The position numbers and the translations under genes were made by a program. A stretch of DNA of 11,799 nt from Kiritimatiellia bacterium (GTDB taxonomy: Bacteria > Verrucomicrobiota > Kiritimatiellia > RFP12 > UBA1067): assembly GCA_028707675.1 (NCBI GenBank), contig JAQWAM010000014.1:1-11799 (forward strand), in the 5' to 3' direction. The notes beneath the pieces were generated by a model, which saw only the letters and a list, made by a program, of their open reading frames with translations, was not told the DNA's origin and made no database searches. Position 1 is the stretch's first letter, and each line of letters starts with the position of its first letter. This document shows positions 6,803 to 11,799 of this stretch, piece by piece.

Positions 6803-6845
6803 GCTCGGCAGCACCGGTAGTCGCGGCAGCACCGGTGCCCCGAGC
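6803..6845. terminator. Bulged hairpin between convergent genes
   Basis: GCTCGG (6803-6808) pairs with CCGAGC (6840-6845), and GCACCGGT (6811-6818) pairs with ACCGGTGC (6831-6838), giving 14 base pairs with a small internal bulge (2 nt against 1 nt) and a 12-nt loop. The stem arises partly from a 13-nt direct repeat, CGGCAGCACCGGT, at 6806-6818 and 6824-6836; its ACCGGT core is self-complementary. It is placed where a shared bidirectional terminator would be useful, 91 nt after the glycosyltransferase stop and 9 nt past the end of the TIM-barrel gene. No T-tract follows on either strand, so the terminator role is inferred. Confidence 0.5.
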
Positions 6846-6867
6846 ACTAATGCACTAATCAACTAAT
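6844..6867. repeat. 8-nt tandem repeat running into the 3' end of the TIM-barrel gene
   Basis: GCACTAAT (6844-6851), GCACTAAT (6852-6859) and CAACTAAT (6860-6867) are exactly adjacent. On the minus strand they encode the last residues and the TAG stop of the TIM-barrel gene (stop at 6857-6855), so the repeat forms both the gene end and the spacer. Confidence 0.7.
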
Positions 6868-7823
6868 AAACTTCCAGGGCTTGCCTTTGGCAAGCCCCAC
6901 ACTTCCTTGATATAACGCAGGGCTTCCGCAAGAGCCTCACCTCCCACTTCAGACGACGGCTCGAAAACTTTTATGATGTTTTCGGCGGCAAAGAAACCCA
7001 AAGCCGCAAAATCGATCTGACCCTGACCGGGAGGCAGATGATCGTCCATCAAAGGCAAAGCGTCGTGGATATGCGCGCCGCGGGCAAACGGCAGCAGGCT
7101 GCGCGCCGCCTCGACGTGCCTGATCCAACCCATGTATTCGCGCACCTGACCGTGCCCGAAATCGTGCCAGTAAGCCAGAGCGGGAGTGTTGAAACGCTGT
7201 TTGAGCATGATCATCTCACGCTCGTCCGGAAAGGCCTCGATCGACGGCAGGTTTTCCAGACACAGTGTCACGCCCGCCTTTTCAAACTTTGGCAAAAGGG
7301 TGTCGAGCGAAAGGCAGAACCCGTCGAAGTATTTGCGCACGCGTTTGGCGCGCAAACGCATGGCCTTGTCCAGTGTCTGGCGGTATTTGCCGGAGTCCGT
7401 CCCGGCCTCATCTTCCATGAGCGCCGCGGCCAGAGTGCCGGTGCTGATTTCCCGGAACAGCGTTTTCAGGAACACCCGTCCCGCATGCAAGACCACCGCC
7501 TTGGCCCCCATCGTGCCTGCGAAATCCAAGGTCCGCGTCAGCAGGATCGCCGCCATGGCGCGCTCGTCCTCATCCAGAGATGCCAGCAGATAAAGCTCCG
7601 GGTAGCCGTGTGGCGCTCCGATCGGCACAGGACAATAAGCGTGAACGCTGTCAACCGTGACGGCGCCGGATTCAACGCGACGCAGCACTCCAGCGGCGAT
7701 CTCTTCCGTGGTGTGGTAGCCCAACTCCAGCGCGTCGAAACCCAAGGCGAGTATCTCGTCCACCATAGCCTCGCCCGTTTCGTGGCGGTTAGTGTTCCAG
7801 TTTGTCGAAAGCGCAATCCGCAT
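6855..7823 (-). CDS. Xylose-isomerase-like TIM-barrel protein (sugar phosphate isomerase/epimerase superfamily)
   Basis: A 322-aa protein of the AP-endonuclease-2/xylose isomerase-like TIM-barrel superfamily, usually divalent-metal isomerases, epimerases or dehydratases acting on sugars or similar small molecules. It begins directly with the first barrel strand, RIALSTNWN. Likely metal ligands are Glu190 (LCLENLPS), Asp221 (YWHDFGHG, with His224), His251 or His253 (GAHIHD) and Glu288 (KVFEPSS). VVLHAG (110-115) and LPPGQGQIDF (263-272) are also typical. I chose the ATG at 7823 because GGTGAG lies a few bases upstream. A GTG at 7832 would overlap the folE stop as GTGA but has no ribosome-binding site. 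It is the last gene of the gcv-folE operon. The true substrate is unknown. The C-terminal residues SLLVD are encoded by repeat-like DNA. Confidence 0.82.
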   Translation of the reverse strand: MRIALSTNWNTNRHETGEAMVDEILALGFDALELGYHTTEEIAAGVLRRVESGAVTVDSVHAYCPVPIGAPHGYPELYLLASLDEDERAMAAILLTRTLDFAGTMGAKAVVLHAGRVFLKTLFREISTGTLAAALMEDEAGTDSGKYRQTLDKAMRLRAKRVRKYFDGFCLSLDTLLPKFEKAGVTLCLENLPSIEAFPDEREMIMLKQRFNTPALAYWHDFGHGQVREYMGWIRHVEAARSLLPFARGAHIHDALPLMDDHLPPGQGQIDFAALGFFAAENIIKVFEPSSEVGGEALAEALRYIKEVWGLPKASPGSLLVD

Positions 7824-7828
7824 AAGTC

Positions 7829-8407
7829 TCACCGGTTAATCAGCGTCATGAACTCCTGGCGTGTCGCCGGATCATTGCGGAAAGAGCCCAAGACCACCGA
7901 GGTGGTCATCACCGAGTTCTGCTTTTCCACGCCCCGCATCATCATGCACAGATGGCGGCACTCCATCACCACCCCCACGCCCTCCGCATCCGACTCCCGC
8001 ATCACAGCCAAGGCTACCTGCTCGGCAAGGCGCTCCTGTATCTGCACACGTCGCGCGTAGCAGTCAACTATGCGCGCGATCTTGCTGACACCCAGCACCT
8101 TGTCCTTGACTATATACCCGACATGGCACCGTCCGTAGAACGGCAACAGGTGATGCTCGCACAGGCTGTATACCTCGATATCGCGCAGGATGATCATATG
8201 GTTGATATGGGCCTGAAACACCGCGCCGTTGAGAACCTTGCGCGGAGTCTGGCGGTAGCCGCCGGTAAGAAACTCCCAGGCCGCGGCCGCGCGGTCGGGC
8301 GTGTTCCGCAACCCTTCGCGATCAGGATCTTCGCCAAGTTCTTGCAGCAGTTCCCGGATCAGCGCTGCGACGCGCCGTTTGTTGAAAGTTTTTTTGCTAA
8401 TGCTCAT
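7829..8407 (-). CDS. folE: GTP cyclohydrolase I
   Basis: A 192-aa enzyme converting GTP to 7,8-dihydroneopterin triphosphate, the first step of tetrahydrofolate (and biopterin or queuosine-type) synthesis; it acts as a toroidal decamer in the cytosol. The zinc ligands are Cys83 and His86 ([12 protein letters not shown]) and Cys154 ([11 protein letters not shown]). [10 protein letters not shown] (106-115) and QIQERLAEQ (122-130) are the other conserved blocks. Length is normal for the family. It starts 10 nt after gcvPB, with an AGGAAAG-like element overlapping the gcvPB end. Its stop lies 5 nt before the next gene's ATG. The residues are those of the zinc-dependent type IA enzyme, not the FolE2 family. 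Cotranscription with glycine cleavage genes ties pterin supply to folate-dependent C1 metabolism. Confidence 0.95.
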   Translation of the reverse strand: MSISKKTFNKRRVAALIRELLQELGEDPDREGLRNTPDRAAAAWEFLTGGYRQTPRKVLNGAVFQAHINHMIILRDIEVYSLCEHHLLPFYGRCHVGYIVKDKVLGVSKIARIVDCYARRVQIQERLAEQVALAVMRESDAEGVGVVMECRHLCMMMRGVEKQNSVMTTSVVLGSFRNDPATRQEFMTLINR

Positions 8408-8417
8408 ACGGTAATTA

Positions 8418-9887
8418 TCAGCTTTCCTGACTCGCGGTCAGCTTCATCGCGCGGGCGGCAAGGGTTTCGTCCAAACGCGAGAAAGCGGTATTTTCCGGCA
8501 TGGACTTGAACGCTTCGGGATCACTCTGCGCCAAGCGCGCGATGCGGATCATGTCGGCGGCAAAAGCGTCGAGCGTTTCTTTCGATTCGGTCTCGGTCGG
8601 CTCGATCATCAAGGCTTCGTGCACGATCATCGGGAAATAGACCGTCGGAGGATGATGCCCGGCGTCAATCAGCGCCTTGGCAATGTCCAGAGCCCGGACC
8701 CCCGAGCGCTTCATCTGCCGATCCGCAGACAGCAGCACCTCGTGCATGCAGACACGGTTGTAAGGTATGTCGTAATCATCCTGCAGCTTGACGCGCAGGT
8801 AATTGGCGTTCAAGACCGCGTGATCCGTGGCTTGCCGCAGACCGTCGCCTCCGAGCAGCAGCATATAGGCCAGAGCGCGCGCCAGCACCGCGAAATTGCC
8901 GTAGAACGGCGCGATGTAGCCTATCGATTGCGGCCGGTCATAATTAAGCGCGTAGGTGCCGTCATCGTGTTTTTCCACAGTGGATATCGGCAGGAACGGC
9001 GCGAGCGCGGACGTGACCCCCACCGGGCCCGCACCGGGACCGCCGCCGCCGTGCGGGGTTGACAACGTCTTGTGGACATTCAGATGCACCACGTCGAACC
9101 CGAGGTCGCCGGGACGGGCGCGTCCCATCAGCGCGTTCATGTTGGCCCCGTCGTAATAAAGAAGGGTGCCGTTATCATGCGCCAGACCGGCAATCTCGCG
9201 GATGCTGCGCTCGAATATGCCCAGCGTGTTGGGGCAGGTCAGCATCACGGCGGCGGTATCGCGGTCAAGTTTGCTCTTGAAATCCGCAATATCCACATTG
9301 CCATCTGCGTCGGTAGCCACTGACACCACCTTGAACCCCGCTATAGACGCGCTGGCCGGATTGGTGCCGTGCGCGGAATCAGGTATCAGCACCTTTTCGC
9401 GTTTTTCACCATTGGCGCGGTGATAAGCCGCGATCAGCAGCATGCCGGTCAACTCGCCATGCGCGCCGGCCATCGGCTGCAGCGTGAAAGCGCTCATTCC
9501 GGTCAGTTCGCACAGCAGGCGCTCCGTCTGCCATAGCGCTTCCAAAGCGCCCTGCGTGAGCGTTCCGCCGCAGCATAGTTGCGGCAACAGCGGGTGAAGC
9601 CCGGCAAAGCCGTCCAGCGCGGCGATCTTCTCGCAGACACGTGGATTGTACTTCATAGTGCATGAGCCCAAGGGATAAAAATTGGTGTCAACGCTGAAGT
9701 TTTGCTGTGACAGCGCGGTGAAATGCCGGATCACGTCCAGCTCGCTCACCTCCGGCAGCCCCGGCAACACCTCGGCCAGCAACCCTTCCGGCAGGTTCAG
9801 CGGCGCCTCCAGCTCAGCCGGTGACAGCCGCGGTATGGTCACCGCGCGCCGTCCCGGGACGGATTTGTCAAAAATCAATGGTGTCAC
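8418..9887 (-). CDS. gcvPB: Glycine dehydrogenase (decarboxylating) subunit 2
   Basis: The 489-aa PLP-binding half of the split P-protein of the glycine cleavage system. With GcvPA it decarboxylates glycine and transfers the aminomethyl group to lipoyl-GcvH. The PLP lysine is Lys273 in [18 protein letters not shown] (268-285). Other conserved blocks are [19 protein letters not shown] (65-83), [10 protein letters not shown] (136-145), [11 protein letters not shown] (170-180) and YYDGANMNA (244-252). The start is GTG 9887, overlapping the gcvPA stop as GTGA and served by GGAGGT 6 nt upstream; the frame stays open to 10160 inside gcvPA but has no N-terminal family match there. A slightly unusual stretch, [12 protein letters not shown] (100-111), stands between HP and QGAL, where I expect about seven residues. 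Confidence 0.95.
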   Translation of the reverse strand: MTPLIFDKSVPGRRAVTIPRLSPAELEAPLNLPEGLLAEVLPGLPEVSELDVIRHFTALSQQNFSVDTNFYPLGSCTMKYNPRVCEKIAALDGFAGLHPLLPQLCCGGTLTQGALEALWQTERLLCELTGMSAFTLQPMAGAHGELTGMLLIAAYHRANGEKREKVLIPDSAHGTNPASASIAGFKVVSVATDADGNVDIADFKSKLDRDTAAVMLTCPNTLGIFERSIREIAGLAHDNGTLLYYDGANMNALMGRARPGDLGFDVVHLNVHKTLSTPHGGGGPGAGPVGVTSALAPFLPISTVEKHDDGTYALNYDRPQSIGYIAPFYGNFAVLARALAYMLLLGGDGLRQATDHAVLNANYLRVKLQDDYDIPYNRVCMHEVLLSADRQMKRSGVRALDIAKALIDAGHHPPTVYFPMIVHEALMIEPTETESKETLDAFAADMIRIARLAQSDPEAFKSMPENTAFSRLDETLAARAMKLTASQES

Positions 9888-11218
9888 AACGCCACCTCCA
9901 ATGCCGTAGCGAAACTGTCGATCTCGGCCTTTGAACGTTTTTCCGTCAGCGCCATCAGCAGGCAGTTGCCCAGTTCGGGATAGTAGCGCCCCAATGGAAA
10001 ACCGGCCGCGAAACCGCGGTCGATCAGTTTGCAGACAACTCCGCCCGCCTCGACCGGCAGTTCTATTGTGAACTCGTTGAAGGTCGGCGCCCGGTTGCGC
10101 ACACGCAAACCTTTGATTTGCGCAAGACGCCGCTTGGCGTATGCGGCCTTGCGCGCGCAACTCTCCGCCATCTCGCGCAGCCCCTGTCTGCCCAACAACG
10201 ACAGGAACACCGTGGCCCGCAAGGCGCAGAGCGCCTCGTTGGTGCAGATGTTGGAAGTGGCCTTCTCGCGCCGGATATGCTGCTCGCGCGCCTGCAGGGT
10301 CAGAACGAAACAGCGCTTGCCGCGTCGGTCCACGGTATCGCCCACGATCCGACCCGGCATCTTGCGCACCAAAGCCTGACGCACCGCGAAGAAGCCCAGA
10401 TACGGACCGCCGAACGAAAGCGGCAAACCCAGACTCTGCCCTTCACCGGTGACGATGTCGGCGCCCATGTCGCCCGGTCGTTTCAGCAGCCCCAGCGAGA
10501 CCGGATAGACCGACGCTATCAGCAAGACCCCCGCGCCGCTGGTTTTCTGTGCCAAGTCAGTGAAATCGTCCGCCGTGCCAAAATAGTCCGGGTTCTGTAC
10601 AATCAGCGCGGCAGTGTCACCGTCCAGCGCCGCGGCGGCCGCAGCGCGGTCGATCACACCATCCGGGGACGCGGGAAGCTCCATCAGCCGTATGCCCAGA
10701 TTGTTGGTGTAACTGCGGATCATGAGGCGGTAGACGGGATTGACGCCCGCCGACATCACAACCTTGTCGCGTCCGGTCACGTTGACAGCCATCATGACCG
10801 CCTCGGCCAGAGCCGTGCCACCGTCATACATGGATGCGTTGGCGGCGTCCATTCCGGTCAGGCGGCAGATCATGGACTGGTACTCGAAGATCGCCTGCAG
10901 GGTGCCTTGCGACACTTCCGGCTGATAAGGCGTGTACGCGGTGAAGAATTCACCGCGCGAGGTCAGGCTGTCAACGGCGGCGGGGATGATATGATCGTAA
11001 AAACCGCCGCCCAGAAAGCTTATCAGGGAATGCGCGTTGCGGTGAGACATCTCGTGCAGACGGTCATAAACCTCCTGCTCGCTCAGGCCTTCGCCCATGT
11101 TCAAAGCCTTAACGCGCAAACCCTCGGGAATGTCGGCGAACAGATCATCCATTGATCCGACGCCGATCGCGGCCAGCATTTCGGCGCGGTCCTTGTCCGT
11201 GTGCGGAACGAATGTCAT
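9884..11218 (-). CDS. gcvPA: Glycine dehydrogenase (decarboxylating) subunit 1
   Basis: The 444-aa non-PLP-lysine half of the split glycine decarboxylase; it pairs with GcvPB to form the active tetramer. Conserved blocks include SFLGGGFYDHIIPA (67-80), FFTAYTPYQPEVSQG (91-105), ASMYDGGTALAEA (128-140), GEGQSLGLPLSFGGPYLG in the second half, and QAREQHIRREKATSNICTN. The ATG at 11218 lies 4 nt after the gcvH stop with a GGGGTGAGGG purine run upstream; the frame extends to 11263 inside gcvH, but that extension lacks family similarity. Its stop overlaps gcvPB as GTGA. A full-length single-chain GcvP is thus replaced by two tightly coupled genes, the arrangement known from Firmicutes, Thermotoga and archaea among others. 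Confidence 0.95.
   Translation of the reverse strand: MTFVPHTDKDRAEMLAAIGVGSMDDLFADIPEGLRVKALNMGEGLSEQEVYDRLHEMSHRNAHSLISFLGGGFYDHIIPAAVDSLTSRGEFFTAYTPYQPEVSQGTLQAIFEYQSMICRLTGMDAANASMYDGGTALAEAVMMAVNVTGRDKVVMSAGVNPVYRLMIRSYTNNLGIRLMELPASPDGVIDRAAAAAALDGDTAALIVQNPDYFGTADDFTDLAQKTSGAGVLLIASVYPVSLGLLKRPGDMGADIVTGEGQSLGLPLSFGGPYLGFFAVRQALVRKMPGRIVGDTVDRRGKRCFVLTLQAREQHIRREKATSNICTNEALCALRATVFLSLLGRQGLREMAESCARKAAYAKRRLAQIKGLRVRNRAPTFNEFTIELPVEAGGVVCKLIDRGFAAGFPLGRYYPELGNCLLMALTEKRSKAEIDSFATALEVAL
9894..9899 (-). promoter_or_regulatory. Strong Shine-Dalgarno deciding the gcvPB GTG start
   Basis: On the minus strand GGAGGT (9899-9894) lies 6 nt before GTG 9887-9885, inside the last codons of gcvPA. 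It selects the GTG over any upstream in-frame start and indicates translational coupling of the two P-protein subunits, which are needed in equal amounts. Confidence 0.8.
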
Positions 11219-11222
11219 GCCC

Positions 11223-11594
11223 TCACCCCTGCTTCTGCAAAAAATCCGCGTATTGAGCCTCATCCATCAGGCCGTCGAGTTCAGACATCTCCACTCCTGC
11301 GAGCGCACAGATCCAGCCGTCGGTTTCGGCAGCCGCGTTCACTTTTTCGGGGGCGTCGGCAAGAGCCGCGTTGACCGACTCGACAGTGCCGCCGGCAGGG
11401 GCGTAAACATCGCTGGCGGCCTTGACCGACTCGATGACGCAAAGCGAATCGCCTTTCTTGAAAACCGCTCCGGGCTTCGGCAAATCCACAAAGGTTATGT
11501 CCCCCAGCGAGTTCTGCGCATAGTCGCTGATGCCGACAAAAGCCTTCCCGTCTTCAATCCGTATCCATTCGTGATCCTTGGTGTAACGCTTCAT
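11223..11594 (-). CDS. gcvH: Glycine cleavage system H protein
   Basis: A 123-aa lipoyl carrier that shuttles the aminomethyl intermediate between the P, T and L proteins. The lipoylated residue is Lys58 in VIESVKAASDVYAP (53-66). HEWIRIEDGKAFVGISDYAQ (9-28) and LGDITFVDLP (30-39) are hallmark blocks. I prefer the ATG at 11594 because AGGAG (11605-11601) is 6 nt upstream; a TTG one codon earlier (11597) is too close to it. The C-terminal part (about 95-123) is less typical but within normal length. It is the first gene of the operon visible here; gcvT is not present on either side, so the T protein is encoded elsewhere or beyond the right edge. Confidence 0.96.
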   Translation of the reverse strand: MKRYTKDHEWIRIEDGKAFVGISDYAQNSLGDITFVDLPKPGAVFKKGDSLCVIESVKAASDVYAPAGGTVESVNAALADAPEKVNAAAETDGWICALAGVEMSELDGLMDEAQYADFLQKQG

Positions 11595-11600
11595 CAATGA

Positions 11601-11605
11601 CTCCT
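11601..11605 (-). promoter_or_regulatory. gcvH Shine-Dalgarno
   Basis: AGGAG on the minus strand, with a 6-nt spacer to ATG 11594. This spacing favours the ATG over the TTG at 11597. No convincing -35/-10 pair and no glycine riboswitch core could be found between here and 11799. Confidence 0.7.
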
Positions 11606-11654
11606 GTGTTCGATCTTTTGCTGACAGCTCATGACTTACCTATAACTTCAAGCT

Positions 11655-11696
11655 GATTAAGATTAGGATTAGGATTAAGATTAGGAATAAGATTAG
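11655..11696. repeat. Phased GATTAR hexamer array (seven units)
   Basis: Seven exactly adjacent hexamers: GATTAA, GATTAG, GATTAG, GATTAA, GATTAG, GAATAA, GATTAG. Five of the seven hexamers differ only at the last base (A or G) and two have other changes or form the boundary; GAATAA also differs at position three. It lies 60 nt upstream of gcvH and is the left arm of a large palindrome. Confidence 0.9.
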
Positions 11697-11744
11697 GAAA
11701 AATGGAGACTTTTCGTAATCGTAATCTTGCTCGTAATCGTAATC
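11667..11744. other. 78-nt imperfect palindrome upstream of gcvH
   Basis: Arms 11667-11701 and 11710-11744 (35 nt each) pair around the 8-nt loop ATGGAGAC (11702-11709). By hand count 27 of 35 positions are Watson-Crick pairs and two more are G-T. The inner 11 bp (11691-11701 with 11710-11720) have a single mismatch. It falls in the leader or promoter region of the gcv-folE operon. Whether it acts as RNA or DNA, or is only a repeat relic, cannot be told from sequence. Confidence 0.75.
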
Positions 11745-11745
11745 G
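11714..11745. repeat. Phased CGTAAT hexamer array, inverted relative to GATTAR
   Basis: CGTAAT occurs at 11714-11719, 11720-11725, 11732-11737 and 11738-11743, with one divergent in-phase unit (CTTGCT, 11726-11731). Read on the other strand the units are ATTACG/GATTAC, so this array is the inverted counterpart of the GATTAR array. Confidence 0.88.
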
Positions 11746-11771
11746 TTCAAATACCGTTACCAACCTGTTTT

Positions 11772-11789
11772 CGCCCGGAGCCCCGGGCG
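11772..11789. terminator. GC-only 7-bp hairpin with tetraloop at the right edge
   Basis: CGCCCGG (11772-11778) pairs perfectly with CCGGGCG (11783-11789) around AGCC. TTTT precedes it on the plus strand, so on the minus strand it is followed by AAAA, not T; it is not a standard intrinsic terminator for either direction. A minus-strand TAA at 11798-11796 could end an upstream gene just off the window, which would make this a post-gene hairpin. Confidence 0.45.
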
Positions 11790-11799
11790 TTCGGCTTAA

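Noticed and set aside
7038..8060. 340-codon plus-strand open frame opposite the TIM-barrel gene and folE
   Set aside because: It spans two well-supported minus-strand genes and their junction; composition is shadow-like and there are no family motifs.
9888..10160. N-terminal extension of gcvPB to 10160
   Set aside because: The extension lies entirely within gcvPA coding sequence; a strong Shine-Dalgarno and GTGA overlap mark GTG 9887 as the start.
10118..11155. 345-codon plus-strand open frame opposite gcvPA
   Set aside because: It is antisense to a clear gcvPA, rich in Arg/His/Gln as expected of a GC-rich shadow frame, with no recognisable motif.
11655..11745. CRISPR array or telomere-like sequence
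   Set aside because: Units are 6 nt with no spacers, far too short for CRISPR; resemblance to telomeric repeats is superficial, as the array is short, internal and inverted.
11600..11799. Glycine riboswitch upstream of gcvH
   Set aside because: The leader is dominated by hexamer repeats; I see no tandem aptamer cores or the usual conserved purine-rich motifs.

Overview
The window is a GC-rich bacterial chromosome segment built as two convergent blocks that meet between about 6711 and 6855. The gene content points to a Gram-negative-type, respiring bacterium with a sodium-pumping NADH:quinone oxidoreductase. My best guess is the Verrucomicrobiota/Kiritimatiellota/Lentisphaerota side of the PVC group, from the mix of Nqr- and Rnf-like traits and the odd intergenic repeats. 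That is low-confidence inference; no rRNA or marker gene is present to settle it.

Plus strand, left block. Positions 2-3845 carry nqrB (5' end cut by the window edge), nqrC, nqrD, nqrE and nqrF, in the canonical Na+-NQR order; nqrA would lie just off the left edge. Visible cofactor sites are complete: the flavinylated threonines of NqrB and NqrC, the paired cysteines of NqrD and NqrE, and the 2Fe-2S, FAD and NADH sites of NqrF. Genes overlap or nearly touch, except for a repetitive 41-nt spacer with no Shine-Dalgarno sequence before nqrF. A 155-aa protein of unknown function (3860-4327) follows nqrF by 14 nt. After a spacer with a perfect hairpin and a candidate promoter come an M42-family metallo-aminopeptidase (4484-5560) and, 2 nt later, a GT4 glycosyltransferase (5563-6711).

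Minus strand, right block, read right to left: gcvH, gcvPA, gcvPB, folE and a xylose-isomerase-like TIM-barrel protein, all overlapping or separated by 10 nt or less, so almost surely one operon. It joins glycine decarboxylation (P and H proteins; the T protein is not in view) to GTP cyclohydrolase I, the entry to pterin/folate synthesis. Tetrahydrofolate is the C1 acceptor of the glycine cleavage system, so this is a sensible pairing.

The non-coding DNA is the least ordinary part. Four spacers (2704-2744, 4328-4483, 6712-6854, 11595-11799) contain short repeated words: TCGCTAATC, CCTGAA, CACGAAGG, GCACTAAT, GATTAR and CGTAAT. The most striking is upstream of gcvH, where two hexamer arrays in opposite orientation form a 78-nt imperfect palindrome whose mismatches mostly fall at the same place in each hexamer. 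In two cases repeat words supply the stop codon of the neighbouring gene. No CRISPR array, tRNA, rRNA, transposase or defence system was found.
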